A stretch of DNA of 64,000 nucleotides, taken from Clostridium sp. Its GTDB lineage: Bacteria; Bacillota; Clostridia; Clostridiales; Clostridiaceae. Every line of letters begins with the position of its first letter. Within the stretch, counting starts at the first letter, position 1. The stretch lies in assembly GCA_031292145.1 (NCBI GenBank), contig JARLHR010000097.1, positions 92,271 to 156,270 on the forward strand. Reading direction: 5' to 3'. Position numbers and translations under genes: made by a program. Shown piece by piece: positions 55,556 to 64,000 of the stretch. The notes under the pieces are model-generated. The model saw nothing but the letters and a program-made list of their open reading frames with translations, was not told where the DNA came from and made no database searches.

Positions 55556-56596
55556 TTATTCTAATTTATTCTTCATTAACTTATTATTTTCCCGGGAAAT
55601 AATCCCCTTAGAATATGATTGAACTAAATTACCTTTATATTTTATTGTCTTGTTACTTGTTAATTCTAAGACACTATTTTTAGATTTATCATTAATATAT
55701 ACTTTACCTGAGTAATCAATTATTATATCTTCCTTATCAACCGGTACAGTAAGATTTAATTCATTCCATTTTCTATCTTTATCCGATAATATAGTATAAT
55801 ATATTTTTTGAATTTTATTACCTGCTACTTCTCCAAAATATACATTATCATTAACATCTCCACCTAATACTTTAGCAGTTTTAACATTAGGTATTGATAA
55901 AGTTCCTTTTGTATTTAATACGGTTACACTTGTGCCCTCTTCTATTACTGCATTAGTACTAGTTGTCGGAACTACTACATTGGTTATAGGTTTATCACTT
56001 TTAACCTTTTTCATTTGATTCATTATATTGGCAGAGTATAAGTCACATTTTCCGCTACTCTTTTTAACTTCAATATATAAGCTATGAGTTAAATTTGAAA
56101 ATGCTACATTATTTACCTCATCTTTTGAACTATCAAGTTTAATTTGTACCTTATGCAAATCAAAATCTGCAAGATCCCTGGTTTCACCCTTTTTAGCATC
56201 AAAAGATATAGGTTCTAAATAATATACGCCTTTGTCTTTTATCTTTTGAATTATAAGTATATTATCTTCACTATTAAGCCACTTGCAAAATGCAATTTCA
56301 CAACCGCTATCCGTTTCACATTCCTTTTCCTTATCATCACTGCTATCTAATACTTTAAGTTTTCCACCTTCCATATATGCAACATATCTTCCATCTGAAG
56401 ATAATTTAACTTCATCTATCCCACTTTTTATATTAATTTCTGTTTTTTTATCTGCCTGATTATCTTGTTCCACAACTTGCTCAGGTTTAATGCTAAAATC
56501 CGAAGCTAAGTATACCTTATCAACAAATAAAAATATACATTGCTGCAATACAAAAGCAATAGCAAACCAGGTTAATCTTCTTTTAATATTCCGCAT
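55556..56596 (-). CDS. Membrane-anchored extracytoplasmic protein of unknown function
   Basis: 346 residues: signal anchor at 7-28 (LTWFAIAFVLQQCIFLFVDK), then an extracytoplasmic part with beta-propeller-like units (KLSSDGRYVAYMEGGKLKVL, CKWLNSEDNILIIQ, VYYLEPISFD). Encoded 15 nt after the phosphodiester glycosidase-like protein, so likely a working pair in cell-wall or exopolysaccharide handling. I do not recognise a named family. Confidence 0.8.
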   Translation of the reverse strand: MRNIKRRLTWFAIAFVLQQCIFLFVDKVYLASDFSIKPEQVVEQDNQADKKTEINIKSGIDEVKLSSDGRYVAYMEGGKLKVLDSSDDKEKECETDSGCEIAFCKWLNSEDNILIIQKIKDKGVYYLEPISFDAKKGETRDLADFDLHKVQIKLDSSKDEVNNVAFSNLTHSLYIEVKKSSGKCDLYSANIMNQMKKVKSDKPITNVVVPTTSTNAVIEEGTSVTVLNTKGTLSIPNVKTAKVLGGDVNDNVYFGEVAGNKIQKIYYTILSDKDRKWNELNLTVPVDKEDIIIDYSGKVYINDKSKNSVLELTSNKTIKYKGNLVQSYSKGIISRENNKLMKNKLE

Positions 56597-56611
56597 TGAT
56601 TGCTACCTCCT

Positions 56612-57655
56612 TTACTGCTCTACATAAAATGCTGTGGCAACAGTTCTTTCTCCATCCCAAGCGTTAGGAGAATTTATAACATTACCTTTATAATACATGG
56701 TTGATGAATATCCCCCATCAAGAGCCCCTGCATTTACAGCTCCTCTTTCCATCATAATTTCTTGAACATCATATAGACTTGCTCCTGGGGTTGTTATTTT
56801 TCTACCATCTATAACCAAGAAAATTATTGTTCCATCTGCTTTTTGTCCAACGGCAGTTCTAGGATTTAGTCCCTCTTCCGCTTTATTCTTTACTTGTCGA
56901 ACTCCATTAATAATAATATTAGGCTTTCTAAAGCACATGGCTTCCTGCACATTCAATTTTTTTAAATCTGCTATTGTATGATCTCCAACAATAAGTTCCC
57001 CACCCTTTGTAAAAGCAATAACATTTTCAACACTATTTTCATTTACATTCTCCGTAGGATAAACAACCTTTCCTCCAGATATAACAAATCCGCCAGGTTC
57101 AGCTCCTGTTCCTGCATATTGGGTTCCATCAGAAGATTTGTCAATAAATGAACCACCATTAATTGCCGCAACTGCATCATGCTCTCCTGCCATTTCGCTT
57201 GTCTTTTGACCCATTTTTCCTAGAAACTTAGTCATTGCAACTTTCACCTTTAGTGGATTCTTTATTTCTAATACATATGCATCATATTTTGTATTAGGTA
57301 TATGATATTCGGTTATTTCATTTCCAATCTTATATTTAACATCTATCTTTTTCATATCTTGAAATACCTCTTGACTATCACTAGCCTCATCTATTCCAAG
57401 CATTTTATCCAATATTGTTTTTGGTATTAAATCATTTATTAAGTAAGCATGCCTCGTTGCCAGAATAGTTGAAATTACTGTCTTTCTTGTATTATCATAT
57501 GGTCCTAAAAAGAATACAAGAGGTGTAGTAATCACTAAAAAAAGAAGTACGTCAAATATACCCTTTAAAAGAACTTTTGAGTTAGATTTCTTTTTCTTTT
57601 TCTTTCTTCTATTTATTGGTTTATTTATTGGTCTATGGTTAATATTCTTATCCAT
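56612..57655 (-). CDS. Phosphodiester glycosidase (NAGPA) family protein, membrane anchored
   Basis: 347 residues: basic N-terminus (NRRKKKKKKS), membrane anchor at about 32-52, then a NAGPA/exopolysaccharide domain: AAINGGSFIDKSSDGT, GGFVISGGKVVYP, NPRTAVGQKADGTIIFLVIDGR, GAVNAGALDGGYSSTMYYKG. Family members cleave N-acetylglucosamine-1-phosphodiesters on wall polymers; the substrate here is not shown. ATG at 57655 lies behind GGAGG; a TTG at 57667 is part of the ribosome site. Confidence 0.88.
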   Translation of the reverse strand: MDKNINHRPINKPINRRKKKKKKSNSKVLLKGIFDVLLFLVITTPLVFFLGPYDNTRKTVISTILATRHAYLINDLIPKTILDKMLGIDEASDSQEVFQDMKKIDVKYKIGNEITEYHIPNTKYDAYVLEIKNPLKVKVAMTKFLGKMGQKTSEMAGEHDAVAAINGGSFIDKSSDGTQYAGTGAEPGGFVISGGKVVYPTENVNENSVENVIAFTKGGELIVGDHTIADLKKLNVQEAMCFRKPNIIINGVRQVKNKAEEGLNPRTAVGQKADGTIIFLVIDGRKITTPGASLYDVQEIMMERGAVNAGALDGGYSSTMYYKGNVINSPNAWDGERTVATAFYVEQ

Positions 57656-57805
57656 ATAATCCTCCAATATTTTTATTAATATTTTTATTATTTCCTATTA
57701 TATAGGAAATAATCCATAAGTAGGTTGTAAAAATTTAACAACACATATTTTGATTTGATGAGCATGCTACACTATTGTAACATACATATTTTAACATATG
57801 TATAG

Positions 57806-59173
57806 TTAAACTAACTTTTTAAGCCACATCTTCTTCTTATATCTCCTAAACCCTAAGATAAACTTATATACTTCCTCACTTGTAACCATTGCATACACAA
57901 AATATATAGGAAACCCAAGAATCATTCCTCCTAAATAAGCAAGAGGTATCCCTACCGTCCATACTCCTGTAATATCCAAAAATAATGCAGCTTTTGTATC
58001 TCCACCGCTTCTGAGAATTCCAACAATATTAACCCAATTAAATATTTTAAATGGTAAATAACACGAGAAAACTAGCAAGCATTTCCTTATATCCATTCCG
58101 ACACTGTCAGTTACATTAAATAGCATAATTATTGGAGTTCTAATACTTAAACATATCATTGCCATTATTAAAGCAAAAACAAATTGTAATATAAGAAAAT
58201 ATTTTGCATGAGTTTTAGCTTGTTCAATTTTATTGGCTCCTAATTCATTTCCTAAAATAACCGCTGTTGCCGCACTAATACCTTGGAATATAACAGTAAT
58301 AATTTGTTCTACAGTTTGTGTTATTGTAATTGCTGCAACTGCTCCATCACCCATTCTTCCATAAACCAAAGAATACATTGTAACACCTAATCCCCACATA
58401 AATTCATTTGCAATAACTGTAGATACAGTGGCAAAATATAGTTTTACAAAATCTTTATTAAAAGATATGAGCTCCTTTACTTTTGCTGCTGCTGGTCCTT
58501 TTTCAATATAAACTATAGATAAAATTAATGTACATTCAATTGTTCTGGCTATTAATGTTGCTATAGCTTCCCCTTGAACTCCTAATGCCGATATTCCAAA
58601 ATGTCCAAATATTAATATATAATTTAAAATTATTTTTATTACAATAGAAATTAAAGTAACAGCAACAGGTGCCTTTACTTGATTCACGCCCCTTAAAAGT
58701 GCTACATAAACATTAGTTATTGCTGTTAATGGATAACTTAGTGCTGCAATAGATAAATACGCTGCACCTATTTTTATAGTTTCATAATTAGGTGTAAAAA
58801 TGCTCATAACAAATTGGGAGCATGTTAAACTTGGAACCACAAAAAGGATCGCTCCAATCAACCCCATAAGTAAAGACATTCCTAAGACTCTTCTGATATT
58901 TTTTATATCTCTTTTACCAAAATATTGAGCTGTTAAAATAGATGATCCACTTACAATGCCAAATAATAATAAAGTAAAAACAAAAAAAACTTTATTTGCA
59001 AGACCTACTGCAGCAATAGAAGTCTGTCCTAAGCTTCCAATCATTACAGTGTCTACAAGATTCAAGCTTGTATTTAATAAAGCCTGCAATGTTATTGGTA
59101 TAGTAATAGCAATAACTTTACGAATAAATTTCTTATCTTGTGCAATATTATTTAAAGTCTCAATAATTGTCAT
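57806..59173 (-). CDS. MATE-family efflux transporter
   Basis: 455 residues, 12 membrane segments. MATE signatures: IPITLQALLNTSLNLVDTVMIGSLGQTSIAAVGLANKV and LLRGVNQVKAPVAVTLISIVIKIILNYILIFG (read in parts), then GMDIRKCLLVFSCYLPFKIF. Na+- or H+-driven export of cationic compounds. The ATG at 59173 follows AGAGGT; the upstream start at 59230 lacks a ribosome site. Confidence 0.92.
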   Translation of the reverse strand: MTIIETLNNIAQDKKFIRKVIAITIPITLQALLNTSLNLVDTVMIGSLGQTSIAAVGLANKVFFVFTLLLFGIVSGSSILTAQYFGKRDIKNIRRVLGMSLLMGLIGAILFVVPSLTCSQFVMSIFTPNYETIKIGAAYLSIAALSYPLTAITNVYVALLRGVNQVKAPVAVTLISIVIKIILNYILIFGHFGISALGVQGEAIATLIARTIECTLILSIVYIEKGPAAAKVKELISFNKDFVKLYFATVSTVIANEFMWGLGVTMYSLVYGRMGDGAVAAITITQTVEQIITVIFQGISAATAVILGNELGANKIEQAKTHAKYFLILQFVFALIMAMICLSIRTPIIMLFNVTDSVGMDIRKCLLVFSCYLPFKIFNWVNIVGILRSGGDTKAALFLDITGVWTVGIPLAYLGGMILGFPIYFVYAMVTSEEVYKFILGFRRYKKKMWLKKLV

Positions 59174-59390
59174 AATCTTCAGTACCTCTTTTATTATACT
59201 TTCTTTTAGACATACGAAAGATATTAACAATTCAAGTTTATTATATACTGATTGTTACTTATTTAAATATGCCTCATGTCATGTTCTATTGTACTGATTA
59301 AAATTTATTGTGTCCACTAATTTATTGTTAATTCAAATCTATTTTATCATATTTGATGACCTTTTTAGGTACATGATAGAAAAATAGACC

Positions 59391-59443
59391 AAAGCGCAAA
59401 ATAAACAAGAATACTGGCCTATTATTTTTTTAATTATGCCTTA
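59391..59443. repeat. Degenerate AAGGCACA-family element
   Basis: AGCGCAAAATAAACAAGAATA against TATTATTTTTTTAATTATGCCT, an eroded copy of the element at 37321. A further pair of GGCATATTT / AAATATGCC ends frames 59549-59636. No gene is seen in 59174-59662. Confidence 0.5.
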
Positions 59444-59662
59444 ATTACCTAATCATTTCTATGCACAAACCTCTGAAATAAATATTCTATATCATTTACA
59501 AATGCAATCTGATATAATTATGTAATGTTTAAATTAAATATATGTATAAGGCATATTTACAATCCCTTGAAAAATAACTCATTTTGTGGTATTTTTCAAA
59601 TTAGAATTGTTAATTATATATTTTTTAAAATATGCCAAAAATCATGAAAGAGGTGCTTTACC

Positions 59663-60310
59663 ATAAATACAAATTACAAAACTCAAGAAAATAAATATAC
59701 TGCAAAAGGTAATCTTACTGAAATCACTATATTAAAAAAGGATGGAAGTGAATTAATTTGCAAAATAGATACATTTGATACTGAACGAGTAAAAAATGCA
59801 GGAACCTGGTTTGCTGAGTGGCATAAGGATTATAATAATTATTTAGTTCAAACATTAACTACTAGCAAAGTTAATGGCAAAACAGTATCTACTAAAAAAA
59901 CTATTCAATCAGTAATTTTAGATGTTAATCCAAAGGCTCCAATTAAACATTTAAATGGAAATACTTTAGATAATAGAAAAGAGAATTTAGAATTATATAA
60001 TAGAAACTTAAAAAATGATTGTACAAAAATTGACCATAACACTATGGGAATAATCCTAAGAGATAAATTTGGAAACCATAAGGATACAGCTTTAATTTCT
60101 ATGGAAGATGTAAATAAAGTAATAACAGAGGGCTACAATTGGGTTACTTATAGAAAAGGTACTGAAATTATGGTTGTAGCAAACACTTCTGAAGGCAGAA
60201 TTCGTTTAGATGAATTAATAATGGCTCCTGATGAAACAATGAAAGTTCATCATATAAACCTAAATCCATTAGATAATAGAAGAAATAATCTAGAAAATCA
60301 ACCACTTTAA
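59663..60310 (+). CDS. HNH-endonuclease-like protein with two HNH halves and no canonical start
   Basis: An open frame of 215 codons from an ATA at 59663 to the stop at 60310. The ribosome site AAAGAGGTG ends 7 nt before the ATA, the right place for a start, yet no ATG, GTG or TTG occurs in frame before 60044, which lacks a ribosome site. Two copies of an HNH-type half are visible: KHLNGNTLDNRKENLELYN and KVHHINLNPLDNRRNNLENQ; each is preceded by a segment with a conserved Trp (GTWFAEWHKDY, GYNWVTYRKG). The second half has the His-His...Asn...Asn pattern of nicking enzymes. It may start at AUA, or the start codon is mutated. Confidence 0.72.
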   Translation: MNTNYKTQENKYTAKGNLTEITILKKDGSELICKIDTFDTERVKNAGTWFAEWHKDYNNYLVQTLTTSKVNGKTVSTKKTIQSVILDVNPKAPIKHLNGNTLDNRKENLELYNRNLKNDCTKIDHNTMGIILRDKFGNHKDTALISMEDVNKVITEGYNWVTYRKGTEIMVVANTSEGRIRLDELIMAPDETMKVHHINLNPLDNRRNNLENQPL

Positions 60311-60311
60311 A

Positions 60312-60595
60312 TCTAGACTTATGTTGTGACTTGCCGAAATTATAAATAGGAATAGCAACTAAATTTATATGAATTACTACACTAGAAATAAGTAACATGT
60401 GTGTGGAATGTTTCATTAGGAATTTAGATGGTGTGATTCTTGAACAGAAGTTGTTCCAAAATGCTTGCTTCAAAATTTACTTTTGAAGCAAGCATTTTGG
60501 GTGCAACTTCTGTTCTTAGATTCGCCCAGCTAAATTCCTTAGAAATCGAAACACAATATGTTACTTATTTTGGTTATCTATCACATAAGTCTAGA
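60312..60595. mobile_element. MITE-like element, copy 1
   Basis: 284 bp bounded by perfect 12-bp inverted ends TCTAGACTTATG / CATAAGTCTAGA. Inside, GAACAGAAGTTG and CAACTTCTGTTC, then CAAAATGCTTGCTTCAAAA and its exact complement around 5 nt, fold the whole element into one long hairpin. No coding frame. Its left end matches the element at 62844. Confidence 0.72.
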
Positions 60596-60741
60596 GTCTA
60601 ATTTAGATAAAATACTTATTTAGCATTTTTTGTAAAATAAGTATTTTTATTTATGCTAATTAGGTGTAAACTATTAAGTAAGAGATTTTTTATGACTAAG
60701 GCATTTTAAAAAATAATATGCCTAAATATGAGGTGATTAAT

Positions 60742-61410
60742 TTGACTAAATTTGAAATACTATTTGGTGATATAACTAAAATTAAATTTGATGCCATCGT
60801 AAATGCTGCAAATGCTTCTTTACTTGGCGGCGGTGGAGTTGATGGTGCTATTCACAGGGCATGCGGTGATAGATTACTCGATGAATGCCGTCATTTAAAT
60901 GGTTGTCTAACTGGCAACGCCAAGATAACCAAATCTTATGATTTGTATGAATCGGGGGTATATTGGGTAATACATACTATAGGCCCGATTTATAGAAAAA
61001 ATGGTACTGAAGAAAAATATTTAAGAAAAGCCTATCGTTCTGTTCTTGAAATAGCTGCCAATTATTCAGAAAATTATTCCAAGCAATGCAATGAAATTCT
61101 AAATAAAAGCCTTTATCGCTTTTCTTGGAGCAAATTCATTGGAGGTAAACAAAAAGAATTTTTGCTTAAAGAATTACAAGACTATATTAATGAGCACCCA
61201 ATTAAAACCATTGCTTTTCCTTCAATAAGTACAGGGGCATATTCATATCCATTAGAAGAAGCGTGCAACATAGCTCTAGATGAAATTTTAACCTTCATCA
61301 AAAACTCACCAGACGCTTTTGATGAAATTGCCATGGTTTGTTTAGATGAAAAAACTTATAATATGTACCAAACTTTATATAACCAGAGAATGGAATCAAG
61401 TGAATCTTAG
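60742..61410 (+). CDS. Macrodomain (ADP-ribose-binding) protein with an insertion
   Basis: 222 residues, longer than the usual 170-190. Macrodomain motifs: LFGDITKIKFDAIVNAANAS, LGGGGVDGAIHRACG, CLTGNAKIT, VIHTIGP and AFPSISTGAYSYP. About 40 extra residues (CNEILNKSLYRFSWSKFIGG and on) sit between SVLEIAANYSE and the IKTIAFPSISTG strand. Likely hydrolyses ADP-ribosyl or O-acetyl-ADP-ribose groups. The TTG at 60742 is 5 nt after GAGGTGA; an ATG at 60718 lies inside a palindromic repeat (60698-60722). Confidence 0.9.
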   Translation: MTKFEILFGDITKIKFDAIVNAANASLLGGGGVDGAIHRACGDRLLDECRHLNGCLTGNAKITKSYDLYESGVYWVIHTIGPIYRKNGTEEKYLRKAYRSVLEIAANYSENYSKQCNEILNKSLYRFSWSKFIGGKQKEFLLKELQDYINEHPIKTIAFPSISTGAYSYPLEEACNIALDEILTFIKNSPDAFDEIAMVCLDEKTYNMYQTLYNQRMESSES

Positions 61411-61442
61411 TTGAACTTATCTAAGGTCGTGCCACGTTATCC

Positions 61443-61465
61443 CACTTAAAGAAGTGGGAGTGTTA
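61443..61465. other. Solo hairpin resembling an IS200/IS605-type end
   Basis: CCCACTT-AAAGA-AGTGGG, next to GTGTTACAGGGGCTAGAC. Such compact hairpins with a conserved flank recall ends of IS605-family elements, but no transposase gene is close; it could equally be an ordinary structured RNA end. Confidence 0.35.
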
Positions 61466-61509
61466 CAGGGGCTAGACATCAGATAAATACGGCATATGAA
61501 TGATAAAAA

Positions 61510-61597
61510 ATTAGATATATATCTATAGTTCAGGATAGAAAGAAGCAATTTTATTTGCTCCTTTTTATCCTACTATAAATATATATCTAATTTAAAT
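61510..61597. terminator. Bidirectional terminator between the macrodomain and rubrerythrin genes
   Basis: Long imperfect stem: AAATTAGATATATATCTATAG..AGGATA against TATCCT..CTATAAATATATATCTAATTT (read in parts), with inner AGCAAA-type pairing. The genes converge here. Confidence 0.65.
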
Positions 61598-61626
61598 TAA
61601 GAATCTATTAAAATTTAATTCTAATC

Positions 61627-62169
61627 TTAGTTAAAATATCTGTCTAATAATCCTTTGAAAGCTTTTCCATGTCTAGCTTCATCTTTACACATTTCATGTA
61701 CTGTATCATGAATTGCATCTAAGTTTAATTTCTTAGCAAGTGTTGCTAAATCTTTCTTACCTTGACAAGCTCCATGTTCTGCATCAACTCTAGCTTGTAA
61801 ATTTGCTTTTGTATCTGCTACTACTACTTCACCTAATAATTCAGCGAATTTTGCTGCATGTTCTGCTTCTTCAAAAGCTATTCTCTTATAAGCTTCTGCA
61901 ACTTCTGGATATCCTTCTCTATCAGCTTGTCTTGACATAGCTAAATACATTCCTACTTCTGTACATTCTCCCATAAAGTTTGCATTTAATCCATCGATTA
62001 TTTCTTGGTCAACACCCTTAGCTACTCCAATTACATGTTCATCAGCAAAAGCTAATTCTCCGCTTTTTTCAACGAATTTTTCTGCTCCAACTCCACAAAC
62101 TGGACATTTTTCTGGTGCTGCTTCTCCTTCATAAATATATCCACATACTGTACAAACAAATTTTTTCAT
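61627..62169 (-). CDS. Reverse rubrerythrin (NADH-linked peroxide/oxygen reductase)
   Basis: 180 residues with the rubredoxin domain at the N-terminus ([21 protein letters not shown]) and the diiron domain after it, the reverse of normal rubrerythrin. Diiron ligands: [36 protein letters not shown] and [11 protein letters not shown]. Reduces hydrogen peroxide and oxygen in clostridia. AGGAAGAG precedes the ATG. Confidence 0.95.
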   Translation of the reverse strand: MKKFVCTVCGYIYEGEAAPEKCPVCGVGAEKFVEKSGELAFADEHVIGVAKGVDQEIIDGLNANFMGECTEVGMYLAMSRQADREGYPEVAEAYKRIAFEEAEHAAKFAELLGEVVVADTKANLQARVDAEHGACQGKKDLATLAKKLNLDAIHDTVHEMCKDEARHGKAFKGLLDRYFN

Positions 62170-62370
62170 ATTCTCTTCCTCCCAAATTTTAAACTATTTA
62201 TTTTATATTTTTATTTATTTTGTTTTGCTGTTCTCTACATTTTTTATTATATAATAATTATTATTAATTGTAAATAGTTATTTATAATTTTTTTCATAAT
62301 TTTTTCTATTTACACGTGATATAATAAAAAAAACTATGGAAGTGAAGAAACAAATTTAGGAGGAATCGTT

Positions 62371-62814
62371 ATGACTAATTATGAAAAAGCTGTAAAGGAC
62401 TTAGCCCCTTGTGGAAATGACTGCTCAAGGTGTGCATCTTATGAAAATAGTAAAATAGTATTACTAAGCAAAGAACTTGATGAAAATTTAGTAAATTTTG
62501 AAAAGATGGCTGAAAAAACGAAAGATTTTATGCCTATATTTGAGCACTACGAGCAATTTTCTGCTATTTTAAAACATTTTTCAAAAGGCAGCTGCCCTGG
62601 ATGCCGTTTTAGTGATAAACCACACTGTAGTATAAACCAGTGTCATAAAAAAGAAAAGGTGAATTTTTGCTGTGAATGTTCTAAATATCCTTGTAAGCCA
62701 ACAACATACAATGAAGGACTTACTAAGGTATGGCAAGATAATAATGATACTATGAAAAAAATTGGTATTGATAATTTCTATATAGCTCAAATGGAAATAC
62801 CACGATATAAATAA
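62371..62814 (+). CDS. Cys-rich DUF3795-type protein
   Basis: 147 residues with about 13 Cys: LAPCGNDCSRCASY at the start, then CPGCRFSDKPHCSINQCHKK and NFCCECSKYPCKP. This pattern is typical of DUF3795 and suggests zinc or FeS binding; function unknown. AGGAGG is 8 nt before the ATG. Confidence 0.85.
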   Translation: MTNYEKAVKDLAPCGNDCSRCASYENSKIVLLSKELDENLVNFEKMAEKTKDFMPIFEHYEQFSAILKHFSKGSCPGCRFSDKPHCSINQCHKKEKVNFCCECSKYPCKPTTYNEGLTKVWQDNNDTMKKIGIDNFYIAQMEIPRYK

Positions 62815-62843
62815 ACCATTTGCCTATAGATATCACATGAAAA

Positions 62844-63148
62844 CTAGACTTATATGGTAACTTACCGAAATCAAATACATTTGTGTTCCACAGGGCTATG
62901 AAAATTTCGCTGAAAGTACTAAGAGGAAGGTTGCCCCCACTTTAGCTTGCTCCAGCCATTAGGCTTGACAAGCAAAAGTGGAACAACCAATAGCGGAAAC
63001 TCGACTCACTACGTTCGCTGAGTAAGCGATTCACACCAAATCATAGATTTGGGTTCACTGCTTAACTGCTTTTAGCATCGAAATTTTCAAATGCCTGCTT
63101 CACACAAATGTATTTGATTTCTGGTGTAGTTATCCATCCAAAGTTTAG
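62844..63148. mobile_element. MITE-like element, copy 2
   Basis: About 305 bp. Left end CTAGACTTAT and CTTACCGAAAT match the element at 60312 (CTAGACTTAT, CTTGCCGAAAT). GAAATCAAATACATTTGTGT at 62867 is exactly complementary to 63102-63121. The inner sequence differs from copy 1 and holds further short dyads. No coding frame. Confidence 0.65.
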
Positions 63149-63283
63149 TAATTATGTATCAATACTTTATCAACAAATCCAATTCTTAAATTGTATATCT
63201 ATATTTCTACTGTAGCAATTCACTTAAGTTTTATTAATCTTCTTAGTTATTCCAACTATAAATCTAAGTCCACAGTTGATTAT

Positions 63284-64000
63284 CTATATTTGTTTTATAT
63301 CTTTCCAACTTATCCTAAAGCTAATTTTCCAAAGGATTAAATTAACTACTAATAATACTAATGCATATCCTCCAACAAACATCATATTATTTCTAATAAG
63401 TATGTGTATACCGGCTAATACTACAAGTAATCCCATTGTTGTTATAGATGGTCCTATAAGCTTGCCACTATCAGCTGTAGCGTATTTTACACTAAATGGC
63501 ATGGCCTTATTAGATATTTTAAAATAAACTAATGCCGTGATTAATAGAACTAAAAACATTGCAATTAAATCTAAAATTATTGATGGCCCTTTCAATATTA
63601 AAAATACTGCCGCTACAAATAAATAAACTGGTATTATCAATTTAAACAGAGTACCTTTTATTGCTCCTTTTAACATTATCCCTGGATCTTTTATTGGTAA
63701 TATCTTGTATATAAAGGCTCCCTTATAGGCATCACTATTATTTATATAGGCTGTACAAAAACACAGCAAGAATACGCTTATATACATTAATAAATGTACT
63801 TTTCCACCATAACCTGTTTGAATATTTTCCATGAAAGATTTTCTTCTTTCAATGAAAACAAATAAAATCGGCATAAATGCACCCATTGCAAGAGATGGAT
63901 ACACCTTAAGCTTGAAGTTTCTTTCTGTAGATATCATATTTTTAGTGAATATAAACATACTCTTTTCAATGTTGTTCCTGCAAACTAGCCCAGCTATAAA
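63284..64000 (-). CDS. ABC-2-like multi-pass membrane protein, partial
   Basis: At least 238 residues, open to the right edge, so the N-terminus is missing; the Met at 63958 is internal since the frame stays open through LVCRNNIEKS upstream. Six or so membrane segments (HLLMYISVFLLCFCTAYI, FKLIIPVYLFVAAVFLIL, TTMGLLVVLAGIHIL). Looks like the C-terminal part of a large ABC exporter permease of the kind found in clostridial putative ABC-2 systems. Substrate unknown. Confidence 0.72.
   Translation of the reverse strand, partial: FIAGLVCRNNIEKSMFIFTKNMISTERNFKLKVYPSLAMGAFMPILFVFIERRKSFMENIQTGYGGKVHLLMYISVFLLCFCTAYINNSDAYKGAFIYKILPIKDPGIMLKGAIKGTLFKLIIPVYLFVAAVFLILKGPSIILDLIAMFLVLLITALVYFKISNKAMPFSVKYATADSGKLIGPSITTMGLLVVLAGIHILIRNNMMFVGGYALVLLVVNLILWKISFRISWKDIKQI

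Noticed and set aside
60044-60310. A shorter gene starting at the ATG at 60044
   Set aside because: No ribosome site precedes it, and the same frame continues upstream through a first HNH half to a good ribosome site before the ATA at 59663.
61443-61465. A full IS200/IS605 insertion sequence
   Set aside because: Only one end-like hairpin is visible and no TnpA or TnpB gene is nearby, so only a possible solo end is reported.
1-64000. CRISPR arrays, prophage, rRNA or tRNA genes
   Set aside because: No regularly spaced short repeats, phage structural genes or rRNA/tRNA sequences were recognised; the search was by eye, so a single tRNA could have been missed.

Overview
The window looks like chromosomal DNA of an anaerobic, spore-forming, low-GC Firmicute, most likely Clostridium sensu stricto (butyrate/solvent type). 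The signs are very AT-rich sequence with strong AGGAGG-type ribosome sites, an [FeFe] hydrogenase, an orphan hydrogenase-system regulator, a reverse rubrerythrin, a Spo0E-type protein, split transketolases, sigma-54 promoters and many TTG/GTG starts. Species is inference only. No rRNA, tRNA, CRISPR array or transposase gene was seen.

Left part (1-26.3 kb): a sigma-54-controlled carbon/redox region. One AcoR-like enhancer-binding protein (5673-7598) lies among four near-perfect -24/-12 promoters (5372, 10976, 21977, 26044; all minus strand). Each promoter has a pair of sites of the form TCYC-N6-GRGA upstream. These promoters lead (i) tktN-tktC-pfkA-monooxygenase-fba and perhaps an OYE gene, (ii) rpiB-mgsA-iron alcohol dehydrogenase (now a pseudogene), (iii) an unknown membrane protein plus an OYE/FAD reductase, and (iv) a second tktN-tktC pair. 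Together the enzymes could move pentose phosphates to DHAP and methylglyoxal, perhaps by a sedoheptulose-bisphosphate route. Mixed in is a second set with a different shared upstream motif (about TTACTTTAAAGTGCGTAC): a radical SAM/aldo-keto reductase operon, an OYE-[FeFe] hydrogenase fusion, a small GY-repeat protein, an MFS exporter and a PocR chemoreceptor-like protein. An HxlR-type regulator gene sits in the same area. Decayed OYE and transketolase fragments show that this region has been reshuffled.

Middle (26.3-42.7 kb): HxlR, MFS and PocR-MCP genes; an Lrp regulator; a guanine-riboswitch-controlled purine permease; a Pho-box-led ugp operon (glycerophosphodiester/glycerol-3-phosphate uptake plus phosphodiesterase); a thioredoxin/rhodanese/Crp cluster sharing an identical operator; a ROK regulator; and a two-component system with a Met-rich sensor loop beside a SHOCT membrane protein.

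Right part (43-64 kb): a maltodextrin uptake locus (malE-F-G, chemoreceptor, neopullulanase-type GH13) with LacI-type operators and an AraC regulator; a small kinase-like protein; PTS EIIA(Glc); lgt; the hydrogenase-system regulator; envelope proteins; a MATE exporter; an HNH protein with no canonical start; a macrodomain protein; a reverse rubrerythrin; a Cys-rich DUF3795 protein; and a cut-off membrane transporter. Intergenic spaces here hold a dispersed family of AAGGCACA-ended palindromes and two MITE-like elements.
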